DNA from: Morchella semilibera
Taxonomy: Eukaryota; Ascomycota; Pezizomycetes; Pezizales; Morchellaceae
DNA: 64,000 nucleotides
NCBI GenBank assembly: GCA_009192285.1
Contig: CM018604.1
Span: forward strand, 1 to 64,000
Direction: 5' to 3'
This document shows positions 22,776-34,074 of the stretch, in pieces. Position numbers and translations under genes: made by a program. Below the pieces are notes generated by a model that had not been told where the DNA came from, did not search any database, and was given only the letters and a program-made list of their open reading frames with translations. Within the stretch, counting starts at the first letter, position 1. Each line of letters begins with the position of its first letter.

Positions 22776-23385
22776 TTGGGTGACGAACTCTATACCGGAA
22801 TCAAGTCCTGGCTTACTCTTCTTGAAATTCTGAAAATCTATGATCAAGATTGGCTTGAATTTGCCAAAAGGACCCATACAGTGATGGAGAATCTTTGTCA
22901 TCGCGGAACCGATATCTTGCCGACAATTTGTGATTGTCAAGCTGAGGAACAAAAAAGGCAAAGGTTTGACATGGCCAGCCATTTACTGGACCACATTTCA
23001 CAATGCCACTATTATTGAATTCCCTACCGCAGATTCTCCGAAAGGGTCCCCAAATGTTCGCCAATCACCTTCTCATACTACTCCCAAGGCGGCGGTTCAA
23101 CGAATAGCAGACCCTGAGCCTGATCTGGGATCGCCTGATGACGAAGCTCATGAACCTGAAGAATCTAGTGCCGCGACTGTGGCTAAAACGGGCTCAAACA
23201 GTCAATCAAAGGCTTGTGGAAGAATCACAGTCAAAAGTACGATGAAGCCCAAGTACCCTGTTAAACAGACCACCAAGAAAACCTGTAAGGTTCAGGAAAA
23301 GTCGAAGATGAATGATGAAAAGCCTATGCTAACAAAACCCGGGCCGCCAAAGCAAGGGCTGCTAAAGGACGACGTCGAGTTATAG
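22776..23385 (+). pseudogene. Possible hypothetical coding remnant in two frames
   Basis: Two overlapping plus-strand frames look protein-like. 22776-23018 reads MGDELYTGIKSWLTLLEILK and onward for 80 residues. A second frame, open from before 22,930 to 23,385, carries a Ser/Pro/Lys-rich stretch (EFPTADSPKGSPNVRQSPSH) and a basic end (PKYPVKQTTKKTCKVQEKSK). The two may be parts of one gene joined by an intron or shifted by an indel near 22,990, but I see no clean splice pair. No domain is recognised; function unknown. Confidence 0.3.
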
Positions 23386-23519
23386 GGCTGCCAAACACAA
23401 GCTAACTCAGAAAAAGACGACCAGAAACAGCACACCCTGGGCCAAGCCAAACTCCAGGAAACCAAAACGCCGTGCTCATATGGGAAAATCAGCGGAAGAG
23501 AACAGATCCTAGTATACCG

Positions 23520-23578
23520 GGGAAGAGGAGGAGGGGGAGGAGGAGGGGGAAGAGGGGGAAGAGGGGGAAGGGGAAAAT
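23520..23578 (+). repeat. Purine-only tract
   Basis: Nearly 60 bases of GGGGAAGAGG/AGGAGGGGGA type with no pyrimidine on the plus strand. Simple repeat; may adopt unusual DNA structure. Confidence 0.85.
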
Positions 23579-24322
23579 TCGGAATATCATGTAGATACCA
23601 TCGTCATAGCAAGGGGTGGTGATAATAGATATTGATGATGAGACTATCAAAACTCTAGTTAGTTGAAGATATATGAGAAGCTACGCTACGGGTTTTTTCC
23701 CAAACATGTAATCGCATACCTTCATTGGGGAATATGACTACATGCAGCGCACCTGACCACAGGTAGTTCGACATCGCTGCTATATTTCGGGTGTATGTAT
23801 CAAAGCTACCGTGGTATGTGAGGAAGTTTATTGCGCTGTAGCAAGGATTATTTACACAAAAACCTGCAGATTGACATCCAAAGGTGACCTCCGGTTGGCA
23901 TACCCCTGCTGTCTCTAAACGAATTTTTTAAGATAATATGTAAGAATAATTCCGCCTCAGGAATCGTGTAGTGCTCGCGTCACCCTAATAAGGTCTTAGC
24001 GCACATGTAAGCGACTTCTATATCGCTATGCTGATTGGCTATATTTCTAGGATCAGAGTTGATAAGTCAGATTAGGATGCGCCCCTGATCTACGGCTAAC
24101 CTATATGTCACAATCGCTTATACCCCATCTTTCGAATTCTATTCGTCATGGATCATTGCTACTCACAACTGCCCTAGCCTCTCCTCTGGTTGCCATTTGT
24201 ATGATATGAAGTACTACGACGTAGTATTTAAAACCCTGTTTCCTATACTTCGAGGACTGGTCATAGCGGTGGAAATTAAATCTCTTACTGTACACACCGA
24301 ATTAGCTCTATAGTTAATATGT
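23579..24322. other. Unrecognised intergenic DNA
   Basis: I see no gene, RNA or repeat in this stretch. Confidence 0.5.
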
Positions 24323-24561
24323 ACAGCCATTTCCCAAAAGACTTGGCACCTCACCAAAGCCTAGCATCATGGCTCTTGTTGACTTTCAACTATATCCCTT
24401 CCACAAACGCTCGCCGCAATCAATGGTAATAGTAAGTCGAGTGTGTATATTCATATTTTGGCTTTGGTTGTTCTATTATATTCGTTGCTATTTTGTAATT
24501 TTTATCTTCCTACAGGCCGTGTGGGGAGTTTGAGGTGCCAAGTCTTTTGGGAAATGGCTGT
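24323..24561. mobile_element. 239-bp Tc1/mariner-type MITE with perfect inverted ends
   Basis: The ends are a perfect inverted repeat of 33 bp counted with the flanking GTA (24321-24353 and 24531-24563). The outer part reads CAGCCATTTCCCAAAAGACT and continues through TGGCACCTCA. TA lies on both sides, the Tc1/mariner target. There is no transposase inside. Perfect ends point to recent insertion. The ends resemble those of the element at 59,744-59,971 (CAGCC...TTGGCACC). Confidence 0.85.
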
Positions 24562-24922
24562 ACTATCGAGTCATATGTAACAACTAGGAGAAGAAAGTCA
24601 ATCAGAACCCCTTAAAAAAATTGTCTGCACGTAGGCTTTCAGTAAAAGGTCGCGAGAAAACACTCCGCTACGAGGCCAGTTTTCTGACGAACTTTTACTA
24701 AACGCCCAAGTAGAAGATAGTGCACACATGGATGTACTCGTGTATACCGCATCGCTAAAAGAAGGGCCACATCGCCTCCCTTTAATTCTTCTCTCGAGCT
24801 CTCTCTCTATACAATGTCTGTCCAGGCCACCTCTACTAATAAAACCTAACTATATAAATCCTTCCGCAGGTAAGGGTCATCATTCATTCATTCCCCTTCC
24901 CCTTGCATATCGATATTGGAGA
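24562..24922. other. Unrecognised intergenic DNA
   Basis: Pyrimidine-rich in part (24,780-24,840). A 72-residue frame at 24,728-24,946 with an ATG has no recognisable domain. Confidence 0.4.
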
Positions 24923-25600
24923 GTGGGTCAACCACAGAATCCATGATCACCGGTATATTTCAGCTCCTTGCAGAATTCAGGGTCTACCCCTCTGTTCGCT
25001 ATGATAATGGTTAGCGGTATGATCGCATATTCCATTATCAGAACATGGCAAGTCCAGAACTACATTCTCGTTCAGACCTTTTTACATTCTTATCGCGGTT
25101 AGTGGGTCAACCACAGAATCCATGATCACCAGTATTCAGCTCCTTGCAGAGTTCAGGGTCTACCCCTCTGTTCGCTATGATAATGGTCAGCGGTATGATC
25201 GCATATTCCATTATCAGAACATGGCAAGTCCAAAACTACATAGCCCATCGTTCACCCCTTTCTCTTTCATATCACTGGTTAGTGGGTCAACCACAGAATC
25301 CATAATCACCGGTATATTTCAGCCCCTCGCAGCATTCAGGGTCTACCCCTCTGTTCGCTATGATCATGGTCAGCGGTACGATCGCATATTCCATTATCAG
25401 AACATGGCAAGTCCAAAACTACATAGCCCATCGTTCACCCCTTTCTCTTTCATATCAATGGTTAGTGGGTCAACCACAGAATCCATGATCACCAGTATTC
25501 AGCTCTTTGCAGCATTCAGGGTCTACCCCTCTGTTCGCTATGATGATGGTGAGCGGTATGCCCGCATATTCCATTATCAGATCATTGCATACTACAGGCT
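24923..25600. repeat. Four-copy tandem repeat, ~180-bp period
   Basis: Units start at GTGGGTCAACCACAGAATCC at 24923, 25102, 25282 and 25465 (spacings 179, 180, 183). Each contains AGGGTCTACCCCTCTGTTCG and GCATATTCCATTATCAGA. The last unit diverges after about 25,580. Confidence 0.9.
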
Positions 25601-25631
25601 ATCCGTCCCACTATTCCTTCGCTGTTGGTAA
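25122..25631 (+). CDS. Hypothetical repeat protein from the 180-bp array
   Basis: From ATG 25122 the frame stays open for 169 residues across almost three repeat units because 180 and 183 are multiples of three. Each unit translates to blocks such as FRVYPSVRYDNGQRYDRIFH, YQNMASPKLHSPSFTPFSFI and VSGSTTESMITSIQL. The first DNA unit (179 bp) is out of step and outside the frame. No domain is recognised. The open frame could be chance preserved by duplication of one open unit rather than selection. Confidence 0.3.
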   Translation: MITSIQLLAEFRVYPSVRYDNGQRYDRIFHYQNMASPKLHSPSFTPFSFISLVSGSTTESIITGIFQPLAAFRVYPSVRYDHGQRYDRIFHYQNMASPKLHSPSFTPFSFISMVSGSTTESMITSIQLFAAFRVYPSVRYDDGERYARIFHYQIIAYYRLSVPLFLRCW

Positions 25632-26112
25632 CTAATCTGTTCAATAAGGACCCTCATTCCATTTTGATTACAATTGCTAACATCTTTGTTTAGAATATAA
25701 GGGCCAGAGCAAATTGACTGCTCTGGCCGGAATGCGAGTACCCCTTGATTCTAGCTTGATTTAATTTCTTCTTCTAATCTATATAGCACTACTCCCGGCG
25801 CCCTGCTTTATCCTTTGGGTCTCAATTTATCTGTGCTATATTTTCTTGGTACCAAGAAGGATACAACACGCCCACCGTGTACCCGTGCGGTGCAGGGAGA
25901 TATTACGGAGTATGAGACTGGTCCATTTGAAATAATACCACAAATGAATGGGTAGTTCATTGATTTCAATGAGATGTATGAGACAGTGGCTGAGACACCT
26001 ACAGGGGCATGTTTACAAACGGGTACACGGTGCAGTACATTGGCGTACTGGATAATGTTAACGGGAGCTATTGTATTTTCGTCCGTTATTGATTGGTCTC
26101 TAATGGGGGGTT
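25632..26112. other. Unrecognised intergenic DNA
   Basis: Nothing recognised beyond AT-rich sequence. Confidence 0.4.
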
Positions 26113-26475
26113 GATAAATTTGAGTAAGTGATGATGCTTCTCGGTAAGTAATATAAGTCTTGTGTACTAATATATCCGCACGACCGGCAGGGGGGGGGAG
26201 GATATTGGGGCGTATAACTCTTTGATACTATTGTCGGGGGGAAGAAGGAGATGGTTCAATTCTTGATATATTTGAGTAAGTGATGATGCTTCTCGGTAAG
26301 TAATATAAGTCTTGTGTACTAATATATCCGCACGACCGACAGGGGGGAGGAGGATTTTGGGGCGTATAACTCTTGGATACTATTGTCGGGTGGGAAGGGG
26401 GAGGTGGTTGAATCCTTGATATATTTGAGTAAGTGATCATGCTTCTGGTTAAGTGGTATATAAGTCTTTCGTGTT
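26113..26475. repeat. Tandem repeat, three units of ~153 bp
   Basis: Units share GATAAATTTGAGTAAGTGAT or TATATTTGAGTAAGTGATGA, then GCTTCTCGGTAAGTAATATA, AATATATCCGCACGACCG and a G-rich stretch (GGGGGGGGGAGG). Starts lie near 26,115, 26,267 and 26,421; the last unit is partial. Confidence 0.8.
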
Positions 26476-27560
26476 AATGTTTTTATACGATCCGAATAGC
26501 TAGACTAAGACTATGAAGTTCAACGATATAATGTGGCACTATCTGGAAATTCACTCTGTTGGTTGTGCCAAAACGTGATTTAACATCTAAGTCCCGCGTC
26601 TCCGGGTCATAGACACCCCCGCCGTCGTCTTCACCTCCGTCTAATCCACACCCATCCGCACGCCCAAACCGATGCTTAGGACACGTCCCAAAGGACGAGC
26701 CCCGCAAGTAGGGGTAGGGAGGTGGGTGCGGGCAGGCGTATATATACATATACACCCTAGTGATAAAAGCGAGGACACACCCAGACATGACAAAAAAGTG
26801 AAAAGAAAAACAACGAGAAGAACTTTAATAAAAAATGAAAAAGACTGAAGATGCTATAGCGTGTATTTAATACTTTGTACAGCCCTCCTGCCACTACCAT
26901 CTTGGTACTTCTTAAACCAAGTTGTGGGTGCTCGTTGTTTCCTCGCCCTTTCCCTCGGTTGCACTAGGTTTACTAGGGGTGGGCCAAATCTCGACCACAG
27001 GTTGATGTATAATATTTCCAAGTACAGAATTGACTCCGTTACTCCCTCCATCAACTGCAGTACTGATACATATTTTTTTCGCTGAGTACCGGTAGCCTGT
27101 AGCAAACAGCGGTAAATCGCTGGGAAACAGTGGTATTTATAGTCGGTTGTGATAAGCGGCAACCCTTTCGATGTGGCGGAATGTAAATTGTGGATTTTGG
27201 CACTTGGCAAATATACTTAAAAGCTCGGAAATTGTCTTGTCTGGCGCGCTCGGCCGTGGGCCTAGTGTAGAAGGACCAACCCCAATACCCGGTCACCGTG
27301 GTTACAGGAACGGGACTAAATTTCTTGCTGATAAGTGACGAAAGACAAGATGATGACGTAGCCTTTTAGTAGTCGTCCATCGTACAGCTACCCCACTACC
27401 TTTTCATCTCCTTACCACATCCTTCAGCAATTTCATCAACGTGGAGGAGTATATCACGTCTTAGGAATGGTAAGTGTAATAACCTTATCAACAATTCATT
27501 CTAGGTCGATGCTAATGTTTGATACGATACTATGGGTAGGGACTACCAAAGGAACCCCTC
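26476..27560. other. Intergenic DNA with the probable 5' part of the next gene
   Basis: No recognised gene to about 27,400. 27,469-27,508 looks like an intron, with donor GTAAGTG and acceptor CATTCTAG, and may belong to the transcript of the coiled-coil gene downstream. A 118-residue minus-strand frame at 26,854-27,210 has no identifiable features. Confidence 0.4.
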
Positions 27561-28052
27561 AACAAGACGACTCCTGGTGCTCAAAAGAAGTTGGCCAATA
27601 GGAGTAGCAGGCCCGGAGCCGCCAAAAAAACCGCTCCAGCGGTAGGCATAAGAAGCTTCAAAGGGAATGATTCAGATGAAATCTCAGAACCCCCCGCTAG
27701 TAGCAGCTCGGTCATGTCCTCCACTGTGTTTCGAGATTTCACAGGTTCCAAGACTCCAGAGAGGTTCGCTAAGGACTATACCGATCCAGATCTTGATAAT
27801 CCAGATCAAGTGAAGGAAGCCTTGAAGATCAGTCTCCGATTAAATCATGATATCGACAAGATTGGTGGGGCCAATAGGAGACTCCATGTGGAGCTTCAGA
27901 TCTGTCGTGAGGACCTTGTGGAGTGTGAGAGGAAGGTTCGCTCGTTGGAGACCAAGCTAGTGCATACAAGGGGGGAACTGGAAATGGCTTGGTATAAAAT
28001 TAAATGTTTGGAAGCTGAAAAGACCGGTAATATCAATATGCCAAAGGCGTGA
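27561..28052 (+). CDS. Hypothetical coiled-coil protein, 5' exons uncertain
   Basis: The open frame runs from about 27,546 (LPKEPLNKTTPGAQKK...) to a stop at 28,050-28,052, with no ATG at its start, so it is probably a last exon joined to sequence near 27.4-27.5 kb. The protein has a Ser/Pro-rich, Lys/Arg-rich N-terminal part (RSSRPGAAKKTAPAVG; SEPPASSSSVMSSTVFRDF), then EALKISLRLNHDIDKIGGAN and a long heptad-pattern helix (LQICREDLVECERKVRSLET, then GELEMAWYKIKCLEAEK). This fits an oligomerising structural or DNA-associated protein; no family is recognised. Confidence 0.5.
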   Translation, partial: NKTTPGAQKKLANRSSRPGAAKKTAPAVGIRSFKGNDSDEISEPPASSSSVMSSTVFRDFTGSKTPERFAKDYTDPDLDNPDQVKEALKISLRLNHDIDKIGGANRRLHVELQICREDLVECERKVRSLETKLVHTRGELEMAWYKIKCLEAEKTGNINMPKA

Positions 28053-28550
28053 GATTTGGGGTGGAAGATATCTAATCACAGTCCAAATAGAACAAGAAGA
28101 GTACCGCTACAATATCGCCGCAAACAGGGTTGAAAAAGGTAGAGAGTAAGGCGGTGTGGAGGAACATACAGATCCTGTTATATTGTGATCGTGTGAAATT
28201 GCTTACCATTTTCCCTCCGTTACAATAATAAGCCAATCATGTGTTGATTTGCAAGATAAGCGTCTATGGTGGGTAATCTATATTAGGTCTTGCCTTTGGC
28301 GGGGTTATCGTAACATAACCAACCCCCACCCCGGTACCCCCCCCAAATCGGTGAACAAACTATAAGCAACGCGGATATAGAGGGTTCTATATAGACAAGT
28401 ATAGAACATACAAGAAAAAATCTAGTAAGACGAGTCAAATGAAAAACAGCTCAATTTCTACATATTCACCGAACCTGTTATAGAACCTGATAGAATTAAA
28501 ACTAATTAGCCAACGATGGGATACTCAAGTAGTAGGAGGACTGCAATACA
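28053..28550. other. Unrecognised intergenic DNA
   Basis: Includes a short C-rich tract near 28,325-28,345. No gene seen. Confidence 0.4.
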
Positions 28551-29269
28551 TTAGAAGTTGGTGCAAGTTTGACTGCGTCCATTCGGGTGGTAGATGTGAC
28601 ATTTGTCTGTGCACTCAGCCTGTGCGCGGCGGCAAGGACAGTATCTGGACTTGCATTTTGTGGAGCAGACACAGGATCGGGTACCCTATGAAAGTCAGTC
28701 GATGACATAAGCAGTGCTTGTCCCACTCACATCTCTAAAGCCGTACATGGCGTCAGCGTCTAAAGCCGCATGCATGCCAAGTCTCTTCTTCAAGACATTG
28801 GGGATAGGATTGAAAAGGAAGTGGGGTCTGGAAGGTCGAGTTTGCAGTAGGAGAACCATTTTTCAATTATTCCCCACTCAGATGCGACTTGGACAAGGAA
28901 ACCGGATTCAAAGCTGACAATCCGGTAAACTTGACAGGTAATATGTGTCCGGTTGTAGAGCTCCTGACATTTTTTTGAAAGACAGAGTTTGGCCACATCC
29001 CCGACACGAAAACGGTATCCCACCCCAGCATCGCTCTCAGTTTGAACCTTTTCATCTTTTAGAGGCATGAGTTTAAAATTTTGCGTAGCCGGGAAAGGGC
29101 TGTGTGGATTGCGGTTTGTAGTATGTTTATTGTGAGAAGAGATGGAGAAAATATCGGGATTTTTATAGAGCGTAATGTTGGAGCCAAGTACATCGAGAAT
29201 GGAAGGCCACCTGTGTTTTGAAATAGAGACCATAGGTGTCTGTTCGTCCCTAGTTATGTGAAAGGACAT
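28551..29269 (-). CDS. CXC-like cysteine-tail protein, split frame
   Basis: Reading leftward, a 159-residue frame starts at ATG 29269 (MSFHITRDEQTPMVSISKH) and contains YRFRVGDVAKLCLSKKC and VASEWGIIEKWFSYCKL, a layout like a small beta-barrel/SH3-type module. Another frame then gives NVLKKRLGMHAALDADAMYG. A clear 45-bp intron (28686-28730; GTGAGT donor, CGACTGAC branch, CATAG acceptor) joins it to GTRSCVCSTKCKSRYCPCRR and AQAECTDKCHIYHPNGRSQT. The tail, CxCx3Cx4CxC...Cx3CH, resembles the CXC motif of TSO1/tesmin-type DNA-binding proteins, also found on some transposon-derived proteins. One frame change between the first two parts near 28,800 is unexplained, so the gene may be damaged. Compare the shorter relative at 31,191. 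Confidence 0.5.
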
Positions 29270-31190
29270 GTAGAGAATAGAGAGACCTCGTGGTATTAGC
29301 AGCTTTCTTAGTATGGCTAAGCGTTTAAGGGAAGGAGGAAGACAAATAGAGCGGTGGCTTACAGCAAAAAGGGAATTTAGGAAATCTTCATATTTATTGG
29401 GATGTGGAGCGCACCACCGGGAGAGGACGGCCCATCATGTTTTGCACCAAGAGAACAAGACTAATCAAATATCAGGATGAAAGAGAAAGCAAGCAAACCC
29501 GAAAGCTCCGGCCTCTGCCTGTACGAATACACCATTCAGAATATCAAGTTTGTTAATACACCGCTCGTCGACCTGCCGCCCCGGCGGCGAAAGAGCTGAA
29601 GCCCGGTAGTATGAGTGAAGCCCGTGGGTATGAGTGTTAATTCCTGGGCTGATTAAAATAGGAGTTGAGGTATGAAAGTGGCGGTGATTAGAAGGGGATA
29701 TATGGTTGATGATGGGAAGTGGGATGAGTATTAAAGGATTCAATACAGGTACGCAGGGACTCTTCTTGGCTCGCGCAGGCGAAGTCGTCAGGTATGGAGA
29801 GGGGGCCTCTTTAGTAAAAGATCATCGTGCTCTGTGGCCTCTGTGGAGGAGATAGGGCTCGGAGAGCACAGAGGAATTTTGTGTCTGTGGGAGACGGATC
29901 TTTGGTGGGGCTCACCGAGCGGATGACTGCTTGGCGAGCAAATATGGTTGTCGTACTAGGAAAACCGTGTGTGTAGCCAAATCCTTATCCCAAAAAACCA
30001 CGACACAACCGATAATTTCTCGATTCTCGGAGAACGTAGCTTCAAGTTGGTGAGAGCCTAGAATTAACTTTTCGGGAACCGATTTATTAATTGAGGCCTG
30101 TAGAGTGCGGTAGCGAACTGGTGAGGCCTTGTTGCGTTGTAACACAGGTACCTTTTCCAAGATCGACACCTATATATACCTACTGTTTGCGACACTACGG
30201 GCCGCAGTAGCACTCTGGCTATTTTAAAAGAGGGCAAAGTGGTGATTAGACAATTGATCTGGCAACGTGCCCCACACAGGACCGCCTCTTATTTATTTCC
30301 ATATAACGCTATATAAATGCATTTACATACTCTGGGGGTACATGTACTCAAAGTGATTGAACGAGCGCAATACACTAGCGCCGCGACTGTTGCGTTGTTT
30401 TGGCGGCGTGTAGGGCGTGAATGAGGACTCTGTATAAACAATAGGATATTTGTTTTCTTTGTCATCGGGTTTCTAGTCCTGTGAGTTTTAGCTATAGAGT
30501 TTAACAGACTGAATTTCTAATAGTTGTTGGAATCTAGGGTAGTTAGGGAGATACAGAGGTGGAGGTGGGGGGTGGAGGCGCACTCTAGCCGCGCTAACTT
30601 AATCGGAATCTTAGTATATTATGTGCTCGAGATCATAGGAATGATTAAGAAATAATTTGATTAACCTTACCTACTAAATCCAAGTTTGCACTCCGCTGAC
30701 ATGGCTGGTGTTGAAAGTGAGTCTAATGCTGGAATTGGGGTCTCGAATACAAAGGCTATGGTCCACCGGGATGTGTGTTTTGAGAAGATTCCCACAGTCC
30801 TTACACTCCTTCCAACCTTTAGACCGGCTGTGTGGACGGGCCGGGACAGCCTCTCCTATTTCTTTCAACTGTCTCAGCTGGGGCAGTCAGATGCTCGCTG
30901 CGTTGCCCTAGCGTGTTTCCCATGGTTTCTAAAGCACCCAGCTTAAGCGTACAAGATGTTCTCTGGATCAGAAATTGACGTGCTATAGAAATGAAGTCAT
31001 TCTGTCCTCTCCTTGACCATTCACGTTACCAGACCGACAATTCCTAGTACATATGGCTACATTACACCACCACGGATAGAACAGATTACCATTCTCCCCA
31101 GGCCGAGGCCATATATTATCACTTACCCGCTTATAAAAAGGGTGATAAAGCGCCTTACTCCAGGATCCTTCATCAAATATCACATTCAGT
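29270..31190. other. Intergenic DNA, mostly unrecognised
   Basis: No confident gene. A minus-strand 85-residue frame with ATG at 30169 (MSILEKVPVLQRNKASPV...) has a TATATATA-like box just upstream and protein-like composition, but no domain. An 86-residue plus-strand frame at 30,686-30,946 lacks support. TATAAAAAG near 31,134 may be the TATA box of the next gene. Confidence 0.35.
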
Positions 31191-31586
31191 ATGGGAAAAC
31201 ACATCAAAAAAGGGACTGCAGGGGAAGACAGCTCAGCTGCACAAGCTACGGCAAAGCGAGAATTTGATGGTGCTTACGGACTACCTGAGGAAAGCGATGC
31301 TGAAATAGTCCCCCATGCCGCAGCTATGAAGTCTGAGAAACGGGGGTTCATTGATCCGACTTCATTGGAATATCTGCTGTCCAACGGATTACCTTATTCA
31401 ACTGCTCTCTCCCTCTATGCCTATCTCAACCGCGGAAAGACAAATAAATCTACTTCATCGACGACAGTTACTAATCCTCCCCCTTTGCAGGACTCCGGGC
31501 AAGTCTGCAACTGTATCACCAAATGCCTAACAAGGTTTTGCGCTTGTAAACGATCTAAAAGAGCATGCACATCCAACTGCCATTAA
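31191..31586 (+). CDS. Small CXC-like cysteine-tail protein
   Basis: A complete 131-residue frame starts at ATG 31191, about 55 bp after a TATAAAAAG box. It begins MGKHIKKGTAGEDSSAAQ, contains FIDPTSLEYLLSNGLPYSTA and a Ser/Thr-rich linker, and ends with the cysteine tail CNCITKCLTRFCACKRSKRA then CTSNCH and stop. The pattern CxCx3Cx3/4CxC...Cx3CH matches the tail of the gene at 28.6 kb on the opposite strand. CXC motifs of this kind bind zinc and DNA in TSO1/tesmin proteins; whether this short version does is unknown. No internal stop is present. Confidence 0.55.
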   Translation: MGKHIKKGTAGEDSSAAQATAKREFDGAYGLPEESDAEIVPHAAAMKSEKRGFIDPTSLEYLLSNGLPYSTALSLYAYLNRGKTNKSTSSTTVTNPPPLQDSGQVCNCITKCLTRFCACKRSKRACTSNCH

Positions 31587-31610
31587 AATGGGGACACCTC
31601 ACGGAAGATG

Positions 31611-31900
31611 TGCCAGAATCTCGAACATCAAGGTATGCAAAACTTGCTACCTACGGCTCGGATTACCTACTTACTACTTGGTTGAATAGATTATGTATGT
31701 TGATAGTGATTGTGCTTCACAGAGCCAATTTTCAGTTATAGTGGTGATAGGAGAAGAAGTTGTGCCAGAATCTCGAACATCGAGGTATGCGAAACTTGCT
31801 ATCTCCAGGCGGGATTACTTGCTTACTGATTGTTTGAATAGATTATGTCTGTTGATAGTAACTATGCTTCGCGGGGCCAGGTTTTCAAGCTAAGCTATGG
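31611..31900. repeat. Tandem duplication of ~150 bp after the CXC gene
   Basis: TGCCAGAATCTCGAACATC, GCAAAACTTGCTA and GAATAGATTATGT blocks occur at about 31,611-31,730 and again at about 31,762-31,880 with ~12% difference. Confidence 0.75.
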
Positions 31901-34074
31901 TGGTATTAAACGGATGTAATTTGCTTAGAAAATAAATTAAAATATGCTCGCTCATGGATTTCACCGCAGACAGATCGCAGACTAGTTGTGGTAGTAGAGG
32001 CCTAGTGTTCTCCCTCTTCCTCCCCGCCAGTCTCTATTATGCATCCAGCGAGGCCGGAGCACACTAACATATTGTTGAAAATATTTAATATAAGACTACT
32101 TTTTTTCAGAAGCACTGCGCCTATCAGGTAATTCTATAACATGTATTGTCTGAATACTATAATTTAAAAAAATCCATACTCTAGTATATAAAGATCACGT
32201 TTAGACCCGCTATATCTATCCAGTATTGGTTCGGTTTTGAGAAACAACTGGGTTAACATGGTGTTCTACACGTTACATAGTTAGTAAAATGTTATTAATA
32301 AAGAAAACTATTGTTGCAAAACCTCCCTATTGTAATAGAAAAAAGAATCCGCTCCTACGGCTAATGTTATTTCTCTGGTGGGTATGCTTCGGGGTCTGTT
32401 TGGGGTACATAGGAAGAAGCTCCTCAAGAACCTATGACTTTCGTAGGGGCGGCTCCCTCGGCCTCTGGGTGTGGAAATTTACTACATCTCTAGCACAACC
32501 TTTGGTCTAGGCGGTAGTAAGTATAAACATTGGTAATATCTCTATAATAATAGTTGTAAGTCCCCGTATCTTATACTAGCCAAGTTAATATTGTTACAGC
32601 CTGGGGCTCTCTACCCCCTCCACAGCTTCACCCTCTCCGCGTACTCTACTGGCCTCCAACATCCTCCCACTCATTGCTCGTAGTCAGATTATTACAATTA
32701 TAGATATTTTCGAATTTTATGTAATGTAAGAGACCCAGAGTTCCGTTCCTCAGATATATCATTTATTTGTGTGGGCTGGGCTGGTTGCCGTCAGTCGGAG
32801 TGAGGAGTTATAGCTCGCGCGATGACAGAATCTGTGCTCCACAATAATAGCTGGAGAGATGTTTAGATTCAGATGATATATTGACTCAAGGGCAGGCAGC
32901 AATGAAGAAGATAATAAAGCAGTTCAGTAGTGATCTGGGAGCGGAGGGGGGTGGCGAGCAGCAAAATATCAAGATAATTGCGTAGATTCAGGCTCAGGTG
33001 TTGGGGTCGGGTGTGCCGTATTGATTGTGAAATTTGTTTCTCCCCAGCAAGGGTAGAAACCGAAGCCTCGGGTATATATATATTTTTTGTAGACCCTGTT
33101 ATAGCATGATTAATTTGATACACGCATCTATGAGGTATAAATCAAAAGAATGTGCATGTGCCAGCATGTGTTGGCCTGTTTGTGTTTTCGTGTTTGTGTT
33201 TTTTTTTTTTCTTTCTTTCCTCCCTTGTCCGAGGAAGATTCATGATCTCCGTAAAGCGGGAGAGGCATGACTGCCATGATCTTTGGGTTGCGTGCAGGAT
33301 GGTATATAAGTAGATAAATAAATAAAAGATAGCTCCGGTGATCCGCAGATGTGACCGTGCTTTTACGTGTTCAGTAAGTCCACATATAAAATGACCCTTT
33401 GGTGGTCATGGGAGAGAGGGTGGCAGTGGGCGAAAAATCTCTGTTTTCTGCCGCCTCTGTGGAAGAAATATCAGGAAGACAGCGGGGAGCTGTCTCTGGG
33501 GGGGAGCTATTTCAAATTGCTACAAATGAGCAAATATTTGGCACTCTCTGCTCGAGGAGCAATATGTACCTTGTGACAGGTTAGCGGGAGAACGAACTAT
33601 AATAATGGTGATTCGATTGTTTATAAAATAGCAGTTCGTGAGAAACCAACTCTATTCCAATTGAAATTTATATACAGATACATATAGAATTAGTTAGGGC
33701 CGAGATGAGGAGCCTATAGACGTTGGTACAGGCGTCAACATAGGGAGTTATCCTGGATGGGGGTGGTGGATGTGGGGATGGGGAGGAAGATTAAGGATAT
33801 GGAAGTGATGGCGACAGGCCAGGGAAATCTGGGGCAAGCGTCCGGAGTGTCATATGAGCGCCAAGGAAATATAGAGAACACTTTGTTGTACTTGGTGCGG
33901 CGAGAGGCCAGTAGTATATGGAGTAGGATATAAACTTGTTATTTGGAGCTGTGTGGATGCGTGGTATTGTTGCAAATTTGACCGTGTATTGACAGATTCA
34001 AGATTTCATATATATAGATCACCGGCATCAGCAAGCTTCGGGGCTTCCGCCAGGCGCTACAGGGGCTCAGGGTG
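31901..34074. other. Unrecognised intergenic DNA
   Basis: No gene, RNA or element is visible. Contains a 12-base T tract near 33,198 and several short frames (for example 33,367-33,576) without recognisable features. Confidence 0.45.

Noticed and set aside
22930-23385. Separate intact gene in this frame
   Set aside because: It has no ATG at its start and overlaps a better-looking frame; treated as part of one uncertain remnant.
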